A stretch of 64,000 nt of DNA from Kitasatospora sp. NBC_01266. Lineage in GTDB: Bacteria > Actinomycetota > Actinomycetes > Streptomycetales > Streptomycetaceae. Below, piece by piece: positions 38,046 to 46,256 of the stretch (position 1 is its first letter; every line of letters begins with the position of its first letter). Position numbers and translations under genes: made by a program. The notes under the pieces are model-generated. The model was given only the letters and a program-made list of their open reading frames with translations, had not been told where the DNA came from and did not search any database. The stretch spans positions 2,170,001 through 2,234,000 of the forward strand of contig NZ_CP108458.1 of NCBI RefSeq assembly GCF_036242395.1, read 5' to 3'.

Positions 38046-38110
38046 GCAGCAGGCCCGCGCCGGTTGGTGCGACGAGTGATTCGTCGCACCACCCGGCGCG
38101 GGCCTGCTGC
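38046..38110. terminator. Very long bidirectional hairpin
   Basis: GCAGCAGGCCCGCGCCGG plus TGGTGCGACGA pair with the complementary downstream segment around GTGAT; about 29 bp pair with one small bulge. It separates the EamA gene from the convergent DUF4232 lipoprotein. Confidence 0.85.
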
Positions 38111-38201
38111 TGCGGTGCGTGAGGACCGGTGCGCTCCCCGAGCGTGCGCCCTGGTAGCGCGCCCGCCCCGGTCAGGAAGTCAACCGCCAGGAGGTCAACC
38201 G

Positions 38202-38951
38202 TCAGGAGGTGATCGGGCCGATGGTCAGCGAATGGATGGTCGGGCCCGCGCAGTGCTGGGTCTGCCAGGGCAGGAAGAGCGAGGCCTTCTCGCCGGGCGG
38301 GTAGATCCGCAGGCCCTGGGCGGGGCTGAGCTGGCACTGGGTCGGGTCGTAGCCGCCCACGCCGTTGGCGTCGTGCAGGGTGGCCTTCGCGGTGCCCTTC
38401 GGGGCCAGCGTCACGGTGGTGTAGGGCTCACCGGTGCGGGTGGCGGGATTGCCGGACTGCTGCCCCGCGGTGGCGACATAGGAGACGCCCGGGTAGCCGG
38501 CGAGCGTACAGCTGTGGCTGGAGGTGTTGGTGAAGACCAGGGTGGAGTAGTACTGGCCGGCACCGATGCCCGCGCCGCTCTGCGCGACGCTCAGGTCGCT
38601 GCTGGTGCAGGCCCCCGGACCGGCGGGCGCGTCCGGCGTCGAGGCGGAGACGGGCGCGGCGCCGGAGGTACCGGGCGCACCGGTACCCGCCGAGCCACCG
38701 GGCGTCGTGGCCGTCCCGGACCCGCCGGTCGTCGAGGAGGACCCGCCGGTCGTGGCGGAGGACCCGCCGGTCGTCGAGGAGGACGAGCCGGGCGCGCTCG
38801 ACCCGGCGCTTCCGGCGGCGGCCGGCGCCGACGAGCCCTGGCCGCTCGCCGACGGCGACGACGACGAGGAGCAACCGACCAGGGCGAGCGTCGCCGCCGC
38901 GGCCACCAGGGTGGCGGTTGCTATCGAGGTCCGAGCGGGCCTGCGGGACAT
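38202..38951 (-). CDS. DUF4232 domain lipoprotein
   Basis: 249 residues from ATG 38951, with AGGAGGAG upstream. The lipobox is LALVGC, so the protein is likely lipid-anchored. A long Ser/Gly/Thr linker (about 28-105) contains a TTGGSS repeat encoded by a 21-bp DNA repeat near 38715-38785. The C-terminal DUF4232 domain (CTSSDLSV, YYSTLVFTNTSSHSCTLAGY, LRIYPPGEKASLFLPW) is a beta-sandwich with paired Cys. Function unknown. Confidence 0.88.
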   Translation of the reverse strand: MSRRPARTSIATATLVAAAATLALVGCSSSSSPSASGQGSSAPAAAGSAGSSAPGSSSSTTGGSSATTGGSSSTTGGSGTATTPGGSAGTGAPGTSGAAPVSASTPDAPAGPGACTSSDLSVAQSGAGIGAGQYYSTLVFTNTSSHSCTLAGYPGVSYVATAGQQSGNPATRTGEPYTTVTLAPKGTAKATLHDANGVGGYDPTQCQLSPAQGLRIYPPGEKASLFLPWQTQHCAGPTIHSLTIGPITS

Positions 38952-39112
38952 GGTGCTCCTCCTTCGCCGGGCAAATCAGCCTGTCAGGCTTCAGTCTTGC
39001 CCCTGTCGGGCCGCACAATCCGCTCTGATACAGAGCTGTGGCAGAACCCGGGCAGCACCGTGACGGCGCCGCCCGGGACCACACTCGCGTGCCCCGGCGC
39101 ACAACGCGCCGG

Positions 39113-39757
39113 TCAGAGAAGGGTCTTCCAGTAGTACCAGAACCGCCCCAGGATCATCAGCGCGATCACGGCGTACCAGAGCACCGGAACCACCCAGTGG
39201 TACCGGTTCAACTCCCGCACCACCGGCTTCATCCGCTCCCCGACCGGGATCACCCCGGTGCGCAGGTTGGCCAGCGTGGTGTACCAGAAGAGCGCGATGG
39301 TCACCGCCCAGACGCCCATGCAGTACGGGCAGAGCGCACCGATCGAGTAGAGCGACTGGCTCATCAGCCAGTGGATCAGGACCAGCGCGAACACCGTCCC
39401 GAACTGCAGGCCCAGCCAGTACCAGCGGCGGTACCGGGCACCCGCCAGCACCCCGGTGGCGATCGCCAGCACCACCCCGAAACCGACCAGGCCGATCAGC
39501 GAGTTCGGGAACCCGAACACCGAGGCCTGGTGGCTGGTCATCACCGAACCGCAGGCGATGATCGGGTTGATGTTGCAGTTGAGGACGGTGTGCGGGTTCT
39601 GCAGCAGGTGGATCTTGTCGATGGTCAGCACGGCCGAGGCGGCCAGGCCGATCGCGCCGGCGATCAGCAGCAGCCAGGCGAACGCGCGGCCCGGGTCGGG
39701 CCGGGCCGCGATCTCCTCGGCCGCCGCCGTCCCCTCGATCTCGCCGGCGGTGGTCAC
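39113..39757 (-). CDS. Vitamin K epoxide reductase family protein (VKOR/LnmQ-like)
   Basis: 214 residues with five predicted membrane helices. The active-site CPYC is in SIGALCPYCMGVWAVTI, and the loop pair of Cys is in LNCNINPIIACGSVM. Bacterial VKOR reoxidises DsbA using quinone, replacing DsbB. GTG 39757 overlaps the stop of the DsbA-like gene (GTGA), so partner and reoxidant are coupled. Together they form disulfides in exported proteins such as the many Cys-containing secreted proteins of this window. Confidence 0.93.
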   Translation of the reverse strand: MTTAGEIEGTAAAEEIAARPDPGRAFAWLLLIAGAIGLAASAVLTIDKIHLLQNPHTVLNCNINPIIACGSVMTSHQASVFGFPNSLIGLVGFGVVLAIATGVLAGARYRRWYWLGLQFGTVFALVLIHWLMSQSLYSIGALCPYCMGVWAVTIALFWYTTLANLRTGVIPVGERMKPVVRELNRYHWVVPVLWYAVIALMILGRFWYYWKTLL

Positions 39758-40578
39758 TTGGTCCCCGTTGTCTGCTGGATCAACGCGGTGTACTGGTCGG
39801 CGGTGATCGGGTTGCCCTGGCTGTCGAAGAGGGTCAGCGCCTTGCCGTCCAGCTTCATGGTCGGGGTGCCGGTCACTCCGCTGGTGTTGAAGGCGGCGGC
39901 CACCTTCTGCGCCCAGGGCAGGTAGGTGCCCGCCTTGACCGCGTTGACGAAGGCGTCGGTCTTCAGCCCCGGCACCTGGCCGGCCACGTTGAGCAGGGTG
40001 TTGACGTCGCCGTAGCCGTCGGTCTCCTCGCTCGGCTGGTTCGCGTAGAGCGCGTCGTGGAACTTCTTGAAGTCGTCCGCGCTCTGGTTCAGCGCCGCAC
40101 CGGCCGCCGCCAGCGCCTGGATCGAGCCCTTGCCGCCCAGGTTGTCGTCCAGGAACGCGGCCATGTGGTACTGGATCTTGTACGTGCCGTTGTCGGCCAG
40201 TTGCTGCACGGTCTGGCCGTCGGAGGTCTCGAACTTCTTGCAGATCGGGCAGCGGAAGTCCTCGTAGACGTCCAGCGTGTGCGCGGCGTCGGCCTTGCCG
40301 TAGGTGATCACCAGACCGTTCGGGCCAGTCGTGTTGGCCGGGACGACCACCGGGGCGCTCGCGGCCGAACTGCCGCCGCTGTGGCCGCCGCCACTGTTCA
40401 CGGCGATCGCCACCCCACCGCAGAGGGCCAGCACCACCGCCACCGAGGCGCCGATGACGATCCGGCGGCGCGTCTTCTCGGCCCGCTGCTCGCGCAGCCG
40501 GGCCTCGTGCAGCTTCGCGCGGCGGTCGGCGCTCTTCTGCTCGTACGACTGCTGGGACTTGTTCTGCTTGTTGCTCAT
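39754..40578 (-). CDS. DsbA family membrane-anchored thiol oxidoreductase
   Basis: 274 residues from ATG 40578. A charged cytoplasmic N-terminus (about 1-38), one membrane helix (IVIGASVAVVLALCGGVAIA) and an extracellular thioredoxin-fold domain with the active site DFRCPICKKFE, plus the cis-proline loop SGVTGTPTMKLDG. It donates disulfides to exported proteins and is reoxidised by the coupled VKOR. The ribosome-binding site is weak (AGGA 11 bases upstream). Confidence 0.92.
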   Translation of the reverse strand: MSNKQNKSQQSYEQKSADRRAKLHEARLREQRAEKTRRRIVIGASVAVVLALCGGVAIAVNSGGGHSGGSSAASAPVVVPANTTGPNGLVITYGKADAAHTLDVYEDFRCPICKKFETSDGQTVQQLADNGTYKIQYHMAAFLDDNLGGKGSIQALAAAGAALNQSADDFKKFHDALYANQPSEETDGYGDVNTLLNVAGQVPGLKTDAFVNAVKAGTYLPWAQKVAAAFNTSGVTGTPTMKLDGKALTLFDSQGNPITADQYTALIQQTTGTK

Positions 40579-40707
40579 GGGTGTGTCGGTCCTGTCCGCG
40601 TCAGACGGCACCGCGCGAGGGGCGGGCCGGACGCTAGCAAGCTGGAGGTGGGCGTCGGCGGCGCACACCGCCGGCCCGGCTGCCCGCCGCGAGGCGGCGG
40701 GAGGGGC

Positions 40708-41373
40708 TCAGCAGGCGAGCGCGAAGGACGCCGGCGGACCGCGGCGGCGGGAGGGTGCGAGCGGCAGGTCCTCGGTGGGCGCGTGCTCCGGCCGGGGCTC
40801 GGGCAACGCGACCCCGGGCGCCGGACGGGCCGGCAGCGGGGCGATCAGCAGCAGCGCGCGCAGCGCCCCGGGGGACAGCGCGGCCAGCGCGCCGACCAGT
40901 TCGGGCAGCCCCACCAGGGCCGCGTCGGCCAGCCGCAGGCAGAACGCGGCGAGCACGGTGACCACCGCCTGCACGACCAGCAGCACCACTTCGAGCAGCG
41001 TCGGGGCCAGCGAGAGCCCGCCCGTACCGCTGCCCACCTGGCCGCCGCCGCAGACCATCAGGTCCAGGCCGCCGCCACTGTGGTGCACGGGCCGGTCACA
41101 GGTCTGCTGCCCGAGGTTGAACGTGGTGTTGAGCAGCAGCTCCACCGGCAGCAGCAGCGCGGCGATCTGCAGGAAGCCTCGGTCGCTGCCGGCCAGCACC
41201 GCGGCCAGCAGGAAGACGCCCGCACCGGCCGCCAGCACCACGGTCAGCGGCAACGGCTGCCCGGTGACGACCACATGACCGGCCGCGGACAGCGGAACGG
41301 CCAGCGCGGCGAAGAGCATCGCGCGCAGCGTCCGGGTCAGGCGGCAGGTGGTCACGGTTTCGGAGTATGCCAT
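40708..41373 (-). CDS. Membrane protein of unknown function
   Basis: 221 residues from ATG 41373 (start uncertain). Four hydrophobic segments are visible (AMLFAALAVPLSAAGHVVV; LTVVLAAGAGVFLLAAVLAG; a segment ending AALLLPVELLLN; LLEVVLLVVQAVVTVLAAFC) with a loop holding two Cys (QQTCDRP, LMVCGGG) and a proline-rich C-terminus. No family was recognised. It lies 129 bp upstream of the DsbA gene on the same strand; the loop Cys pair could be a substrate of that pathway (inference). Confidence 0.65.
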   Translation of the reverse strand: MAYSETVTTCRLTRTLRAMLFAALAVPLSAAGHVVVTGQPLPLTVVLAAGAGVFLLAAVLAGSDRGFLQIAALLLPVELLLNTTFNLGQQTCDRPVHHSGGGLDLMVCGGGQVGSGTGGLSLAPTLLEVVLLVVQAVVTVLAAFCLRLADAALVGLPELVGALAALSPGALRALLLIAPLPARPAPGVALPEPRPEHAPTEDLPLAPSRRRGPPASFALAC

Positions 41374-41477
41374 GCGCTGCTGAGCGAGCACGAGGGTGCG
41401 GAACGTGAGGAATCCCTTAGGCCCTCTCTGACAAAAGTCTCCGGCGTCACTCAAGGTTGACGTGGGAGCATGCGGCT

Positions 41478-42458
41478 GTGACAACGGGGATATCGCAGAC
41501 ACGACAGGTGCGCAGGCCGGGGTGGGTCAGGCCGCGCACCGCGATCATGGTGGCGGGCGCGCTGGTCTTCGCCGTGCTGCTCTACTTCCAGGGCACCCAC
41601 TCGAAGGTCGACCCGGTGCACCTGGTGCTGAGCGCCGATCCGGGCTGGTCGCTGCTCGCGCTGCTGGCGATGGCGGCCAGCTACCCGGCGGCGACCATCG
41701 GGTTCCTCGGGTTCGTGCCGGAGCGGATCGGCTTCGTGCGGGCGGCGCTGGCCCAGCTCGCCGGCTCCTTCGTGAAGCTGGTCGCGCCCGGCGGCTTCGG
41801 CGGGCTGGCGCTCAACACCCGGCTGCTGCTGCGGGCCGGGATCGCGCCTGGCCCGGCGGCCTCCAGCGTCGGGGCCGGGCAACTGCTCGGGCTGGTGCTG
41901 CACATGGCGCAGCTGGCCGTCTTCCTCTGGCTCACCGGTTTCCAGCCGGGCCACCACGCGAACGGCGTCGGCGAGCTGATCGCGCTGGCCGGCGCCGGGC
42001 TGCTGGGCGCGTCGGCCCTCGCGCTACTGGCGGTGCCCGGACCGCGGCGCTGGGCGCTGGCCCGGCTGCGGCCGTTGACCGAGGGCTCGCTGCGCCGGCT
42101 GCGGGACCTGGCGCGCCACCCGGGCCGACTGGCCGGCGGGGTGCTCGGGCAGCTGGTGATCTCGATGACCATGGTGAGCTGCCTCTACTGCTGCGTGCGG
42201 GCCACCGGCCTGGCCGCGAGCTTCGCCGCCGTGGCGGTCGCCTACCTGCTCGGCAACGCGCTGGGCTCGGTGACGCCGACGCCGGGCGGCGTGGTCGGAG
42301 TGGAGGTCACCACCGCGGCCCTGCTGTCGGCCACCACCGGGATCGGCAACGCGCAGGCGTACGCGCCGGTGGTGCTGTTCCGGCTGATCACGCTGCTGCT
42401 GCCGGTCCTGCCGGGCTGGGCCGCCTTCGGGCTGCTGCAACGCCGCAAGGCGCTCTGA
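41478..42458 (+). CDS. Lysylphosphatidylglycerol synthetase-type membrane protein (UPF0104 / flippase-like)
   Basis: 326 residues with about eight membrane helices. The family core is visible as LAQLAGSFVKLVAPGGFGGLALN, shown here in part: LVAPGGFGGLALNTRLLLRA, then a second motif GNALGSVTPTPGGVVGVEV. These match PF03706. Only the flippase domain is present, with no aminoacyl-transferase domain, so it may move lipids or glycolipids. GTG 41478 is chosen over TTG 41457 for the GGGAG eleven bases upstream. It is divergent from the 40708-41373 membrane gene. Confidence 0.85.
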   Translation: MTTGISQTRQVRRPGWVRPRTAIMVAGALVFAVLLYFQGTHSKVDPVHLVLSADPGWSLLALLAMAASYPAATIGFLGFVPERIGFVRAALAQLAGSFVKLVAPGGFGGLALNTRLLLRAGIAPGPAASSVGAGQLLGLVLHMAQLAVFLWLTGFQPGHHANGVGELIALAGAGLLGASALALLAVPGPRRWALARLRPLTEGSLRRLRDLARHPGRLAGGVLGQLVISMTMVSCLYCCVRATGLAASFAAVAVAYLLGNALGSVTPTPGGVVGVEVTTAALLSATTGIGNAQAYAPVVLFRLITLLLPVLPGWAAFGLLQRRKAL

Positions 42459-42489
42459 GTCAACTTTTCGCGCTCCCGGTGCCGCAGGA

Positions 42490-42510
42490 TGGCTGACAGA
42501 ACGTCAGCCA
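42490..42510. promoter_or_regulatory. Inverted repeat before the disulfide oxidoreductase gene
   Basis: TGGCTGAC, an AGAAC spacer and GTCAGCCA form a perfect 8-bp inverted repeat 17 bp before ATG 42528. It could be an operator or an RNA hairpin near the ribosome-binding site. Confidence 0.5.
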
Positions 42511-42527
42511 CCCCCGAGGGAGAACGC

Positions 42528-43958
42528 ATGACCACCGAGTACGACGTCATCGTGCTGGGCGCCGGGCCGACCGGCGAGAACCTGGCCGCCCGGACCCGGG
42601 CCGCCGGGCTGAGCACCGCCCTGGTGGAGAGCGAGCTGGTCGGCGGCGAGTGCTCGTACTGGGCCTGCATGCCGAGCAAGGCGCTGCTGCGCCCGCCGGC
42701 CGCGCTCGCCGCCGCCCGCGCGGTGGCCGGCTCCCGCGAGGCCGCCACCGGGCGGTTGGACGCGGCGGCCGTGCTGGCCCGCCGGGACTCCTTCGCCTCG
42801 CACTGGAAGGACGACGGGCAGGCCGCCTGGGTGGCCGGGACCGGCGCCGAGCTGGTGCGCGGCGAGGGCCGGCTGGACGGCGTGCGGCGAGTGCTGGTGC
42901 GCACCCCGGAGGGCGGCGAGCGGGTGCTGACCGCCCGGCACGCGGTCGCGGTCTGCACCGGCTCCCGGGCCGTGCTGCCCGCCGGGGTCCCCGGGCTGGC
43001 CGCCGCCCGGCCGTGGACCAGCCGGGAGGCGACCAGCGCCAAGGCCGCACCGGACCGGCTGCTGGTGGTGGGCGGCGGGGTGGTCGGGGTCGAGATGGCG
43101 ACGGCCTGGCAGGCGCTCGGCTCCCGGGTCACCCTGCTGGTCCGCGGCGGCGGCCTGCTGCCGCGGCTGGAGCCGTTCGCGGGCGAGTTGGTGGCGGCCG
43201 GGCTGCGCGCGGCGGGCGTCACGGTGCGCCTGGGCGCGCAGGTGGCGGCGGTCGAGCGGGACGGCGCGGTGGTGACCGTCCGGCTCGACGACGGCACCGA
43301 GCTGGCCGCCGAGGAACTGCTCTACGCCACCGGCCGGGCGCCGCGCACCGAGGGGCTGGGCCTGGGCACCGTCGGCCTGCGCGACGGTGACTGGCTGGCG
43401 GTGGACGACCACTGCGCGGTGCGCGGCGTCGAGGGCGACTGGCTGTACGCGGCCGGTGACGTCAACCACCGCGCGCTCCTCACCCACCAGGGCAAGTACC
43501 AGAGCCGGATCGCGGGCGCCGCGATCGCCGCGCGGGCGCTGGGGCGGGCCCTCGACCCGGCGCCCTGGGGTCCGCACACGGCCACCGCCGACCTGGCCGC
43601 GGTGCCGCAGGTGATCTTCACCGAGCCGGAGGTGGCCGCCGTCGGGCTGTCGGCCGAGGAGGCCCGGCAGGCCGGGTACCGGGTCAAGGTGGTCGACTAC
43701 GAGCTGGGCCGGGTGGCGGGCGCCTCGCTGGCCGCCGACGACTACCAGGGGCGGGCCCGGATGGTGGTCGACCTGGACCGCCAGGTGCTGCTCGGGGTCA
43801 CCTTCGCCGGCCCGGGGGTGGGCGAGCTGCTGCACGCGGCCACCGTCGCGGTGGTCGGCCAGGTGCCGATCGACCGGCTCTGGCACGCGGTGCCGGCCTA
43901 CCCGACGGTCAGCGAGATCTGGCTGCGGCTGCTGGAGACCTACCGGGACTCGGAATAG
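42528..43958 (+). CDS. NAD(P)/FAD-dependent dithiol-disulfide oxidoreductase (lipoamide dehydrogenase / MerA-like)
   Basis: 476 residues from ATG 42528, with GAGGGAG upstream. FAD motif VIVLGAGPTGENLAARTRAA; redox disulfide GGECSYWACMPSKAL (C-x4-C); NAD(P) motif VVGGGVVGVEMATAWQAL; FAD motif YAAGDVNHRALLTHQGKYQ; C-terminal His-Glu pair in HAVPAYPTVSEIW. The usual N-x-G inside the redox motif is S-Y-W-A, so it is not a canonical Lpd or glutathione reductase. There is no heavy-metal Cys pair at the C-terminus. It precedes a thioredoxin gene by 28 bp; the two may cooperate. Confidence 0.88.
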   Translation: MTTEYDVIVLGAGPTGENLAARTRAAGLSTALVESELVGGECSYWACMPSKALLRPPAALAAARAVAGSREAATGRLDAAAVLARRDSFASHWKDDGQAAWVAGTGAELVRGEGRLDGVRRVLVRTPEGGERVLTARHAVAVCTGSRAVLPAGVPGLAAARPWTSREATSAKAAPDRLLVVGGGVVGVEMATAWQALGSRVTLLVRGGGLLPRLEPFAGELVAAGLRAAGVTVRLGAQVAAVERDGAVVTVRLDDGTELAAEELLYATGRAPRTEGLGLGTVGLRDGDWLAVDDHCAVRGVEGDWLYAAGDVNHRALLTHQGKYQSRIAGAAIAARALGRALDPAPWGPHTATADLAAVPQVIFTEPEVAAVGLSAEEARQAGYRVKVVDYELGRVAGASLAADDYQGRARMVVDLDRQVLLGVTFAGPGVGELLHAATVAVVGQVPIDRLWHAVPAYPTVSEIWLRLLETYRDSE

Positions 43959-43986
43959 CCGGGTGGCGGGGGTGGTTGAGCCCGGC

Positions 43987-44352
43987 ATGACTACCGTGGA
44001 ACTCACCAAGGACAACTTCAACGAGGTCGTCAACACGGACTCGTTCGTCCTGATCGATTTCTGGGCGTCCTGGTGCGGTCCCTGCCGTAGCTTCGCCCCG
44101 GTCTACGACAAGGCCGCCGAGGCCCACCCGGACCTCGTCTTCGGCAAGGTCGACACCGAGGCGCAGCAGGAGCTGGCGGCCGCCTTCGACATCACCTCGA
44201 TCCCGACCCTGGCGATCATCCGGGAGAACGTGATGATCTTCGCGCAGGCGGGCGCGCTGCCGCCGGCCGCGCTGGAGGACCTGATCCAGCAGGCGAAGCA
44301 GCTGGACATGGACGAGGTGCGGGCGAAGATCGCCGCAGAGCAGGCGCAGTAG
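43987..44352 (+). CDS. Thioredoxin
   Basis: 121 residues from ATG 43987 (a GTG at 43963 is possible). The active site is FWASWCGPCRSFAPVYDKAA and the cis-proline is in DITSIPTLAIIRENV. The C-terminal helix is longer than in TrxA (DMDEVRAKIAAEQAQ). It is a cytoplasmic disulfide reductase following the flavoprotein gene, which could be its reductant or a client; that link is inferred from position. Confidence 0.93.
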   Translation: MTTVELTKDNFNEVVNTDSFVLIDFWASWCGPCRSFAPVYDKAAEAHPDLVFGKVDTEAQQELAAAFDITSIPTLAIIRENVMIFAQAGALPPAALEDLIQQAKQLDMDEVRAKIAAEQAQ

Positions 44353-44410
44353 GCACGCTGGCCCGCGCGGGAAGTCGAGTCGGTCGACTTCCCGCGTGGG
44401 CCAGCGTGCC
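44352..44410. terminator. 27-bp stem terminator after thioredoxin
   Basis: GGCACGCTGGCCCGCGCGGG and the next seven bases pair with the segment ending at 44410, with one mismatch in 27, around GTCGG. It begins inside the thioredoxin stop codon. Confidence 0.85.
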
Positions 44411-44449
44411 AACTCACGGACGGTGACCGGGCGCCCACAGAATGGGCGG

Positions 44450-44878
44450 ATGTTCCCCATGCGCACCGCCGTCGCCGCGGTCTCCGCCCTCGCCCTCGCC
44501 GGACTGCTCGCCGCTCCCGCCGACGCGGCGCCGCGGCAGACCCGGGCCGAGGACCAGGTAAACACGTTTTTCAGCCAGTACCGGGACGCCGTACTGGGCC
44601 CGAATCCCAGCACGGAGCCCGGCAGAGTCCGGCACGAGTTCCTCACCACGGAGCTCAACAACGAGCTGGACGCGTGGGCCGACTCGCACCAGGCCGACCC
44701 GGTCTTCCGCTCCCAAAACGTACCGAACGCCTGGTCGGTGCGGTACGAGGGCAGCGGAGCCGGCCACTCGACGGTGGTCCTCACCGAGCAGTGGGCGGCC
44801 GGTGACAGCACCGACGTCTGGTACCAGGTACGTCTGGCCGATCTGGTCATCGACGGGCTCCAGGACCCGCCCGCATAA
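44450..44878 (+). CDS. Small secreted protein of unknown function
   Basis: 142 residues from ATG 44450 (ATG 44459 is an alternative). The signal peptide is RTAVAAVSALALAGLLAAP with cleavage near ADAAPR. The mature part has FFSQYRDAVLG, FLTTELNNELDAWADSHQAD and WYQVRLADLVIDGLQ, an alpha+beta layout like other Streptomyces exported proteins, with no Cys. No ribosome-binding site; CAGAAT six bases before the ATG may be a leaderless -10. Function unknown. Confidence 0.75.
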   Translation: MFPMRTAVAAVSALALAGLLAAPADAAPRQTRAEDQVNTFFSQYRDAVLGPNPSTEPGRVRHEFLTTELNNELDAWADSHQADPVFRSQNVPNAWSVRYEGSGAGHSTVVLTEQWAAGDSTDVWYQVRLADLVIDGLQDPPA

Positions 44879-44923
44879 TCGCCTGTCATGCAAGTCACAA
44901 CCCACCCACCGCCCCCGGCCAAC

Positions 44924-44929
44924 TAACCT
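44924..44929 (+). promoter_or_regulatory. -10 box of the leader-peptide transcript
   Basis: TAACCT is exactly seven bases before GTG 44937, so transcription should start at the start codon. Confidence 0.55.
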
Positions 44930-44936
44930 GGTGGAC

Positions 44937-45011
44937 GTGCTCATTCTCGTCAGGCGTCGCCACGTGGACCTGCTCCGCGTCACGAGCATGTCCTGTCGCG
45001 GCCACCGCTGA
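44937..45011 (+). CDS. Putative cysteine-type leader peptide
   Basis: 24 residues: it contains RRRHVDLLRV, then TSMSCRGHR at the C-terminus. The R-R-H-V-D-L-x-R-V core and a late Cys match the short leader peptides that precede sulfur-metabolism genes in actinobacteria. Ribosome stalling at the Cys codon when cysteine is scarce is the proposed mode in that family. It is too short for ordinary gene calling. The start GTG 44937 fits a leaderless mRNA; an in-frame GTG at 44931 is possible. It ends 122 bp before the oxygenase gene, which it probably controls. Confidence 0.75.
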   Translation: MLILVRRRHVDLLRVTSMSCRGHR

Positions 45012-45133
45012 CCCCGATCCCCTCACCTTCCAGGACCCCGGCACCGGGGGCGCCGCGCCATCACCCGCCGCGTCCCCGGTCCACCCGGCCACCGCCGGGA
45101 GCAGCCGGGCCGAACCCAGCGGATGTCACCCTC

Positions 45134-46156
45134 ATGTCGCAGCAGCACATAGCCACCCCCGCCGCCGGCCTGCCGGTGATCGACCTCTCCGCCGCCTCCG
45201 GGACCCCCGAGCAGCGGGCCGCGTTCCAGGCCGAGCTGAACCGGGCCGCCACCGAGGTCGGCTTCTTCCATCTGACCGGCCACGGCGTCACCGAGCGCGA
45301 GACCGCCGAACTCACCGAGGCGATGCACGCCTTCTTCGCCCTCCCGGAAGCCGAGCGGCTGGCCATCAGCAACCTCAACTCCCCGCACTTCCGCGGCTAC
45401 ACGCGCACCGGCACCGAGCGCACCCAGGGCCGCAGCGACTGGCGCGACCAGATCGACATCGGGGCCGAGCTGCCCGAGCACCGCCCCGCCCCCGGCGAGC
45501 CGGACTACTGGTGGCTGGAGGGGCCCAACCAGTGGCCCAAGGGGCTGCCCGAGCTGCGCGAGGCCTCGCTGCACTGGATCGAGCGGCTGAGCGGTATCGC
45601 CGAGCGCCTGCTGCACGAGCTGCTGGCCGCGATCGGCGCCCCCGCCGACTTCTACGACGACGCCTTCGCCGGCCACCCGCACCTGCGCCTCAAGCTGGTG
45701 CGCTACCCCGGCAGCGCCCCCGACGGCACCGGCCAAGGGGTCGGCGCGCACAAGGACTACGGCTTCCTCACCCTGCTGCTGACCGACGGCGTGCCCGGGC
45801 TGCAGGTGGAGATGCCCGACGGCGACTTCCTGGACGTGCCCTCGATGCCGGGCGCCTTCGTGGTCAACCTCGGCGAGCTGCTGGAGGTCGCCACCGACGG
45901 CTACCTGAAGGCCACCAACCACCGCGTGGTCAGCCCGCCCGGCGGCCGCGAGCGCTACTCGGTGCCGTTCTTCTACAACCCGCGCCTGGACGCCCACATC
46001 GCGCCGCTGGAGTTCCCGCACGCCCACCACGCCCCCGGCGCGACCGAGGACCCGGCCAACCCGCTCTACGCCGAGTTCGGCCGCAACGAGCTGAAGGGCT
46101 ACCTGCGCGCCCACCCCGAGGTCGCCAGGCGCCACCACGCGCAGCTGGTGGGCTGA
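45134..46156 (+). CDS. 2-oxoglutarate/Fe(II)-type oxygenase, isopenicillin N synthase-like
   Basis: 340 residues. The N-terminal DIOX_N domain has PVIDLSAASG and EVGFFHLTGHGV. The Fe(II) ligands are in GAHKDYGFLTLLL (H-x-D) and KATNHRVVSPP (distal His), and the cosubstrate Arg-x-Ser is in RYSVPFFYNP. In the YSVPFF context members act on small molecules, including sulfur compounds. There is no strong ribosome-binding site. The upstream cysteine-type leader peptide suggests regulation by sulfur status. True isopenicillin N synthase is unlikely because no ACV synthetase is nearby. Confidence 0.88.
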   Translation: MSQQHIATPAAGLPVIDLSAASGTPEQRAAFQAELNRAATEVGFFHLTGHGVTERETAELTEAMHAFFALPEAERLAISNLNSPHFRGYTRTGTERTQGRSDWRDQIDIGAELPEHRPAPGEPDYWWLEGPNQWPKGLPELREASLHWIERLSGIAERLLHELLAAIGAPADFYDDAFAGHPHLRLKLVRYPGSAPDGTGQGVGAHKDYGFLTLLLTDGVPGLQVEMPDGDFLDVPSMPGAFVVNLGELLEVATDGYLKATNHRVVSPPGGRERYSVPFFYNPRLDAHIAPLEFPHAHHAPGATEDPANPLYAEFGRNELKGYLRAHPEVARRHHAQLVG

Positions 46157-46243
46157 CGGTGCCTCAGCACGGCGGTTGACCGCTGTGGCCGTCGCCGATC
46201 CGCCGGGTGGCCTGTGCCACGGCCACCCGGCGGAGCCGGTGCG

Positions 46244-46249
46244 TAGAAT
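46244..46249 (+). promoter_or_regulatory. -10 box before the repeat-containing gene
   Basis: TAGAAT lies seven bases before ATG 46257, giving leaderless geometry and supporting a start upstream of the heptamer repeat. No clear -35 was found in 46215-46228. Confidence 0.5.
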
Positions 46250-46256
46250 CGCGGCC

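Noticed and set aside
45134..46156. Penicillin/cephamycin biosynthetic gene (true isopenicillin N synthase)
   Set aside because: No ACV synthetase, acyltransferase or expandase is adjacent, and the leader peptide points to sulfur control.
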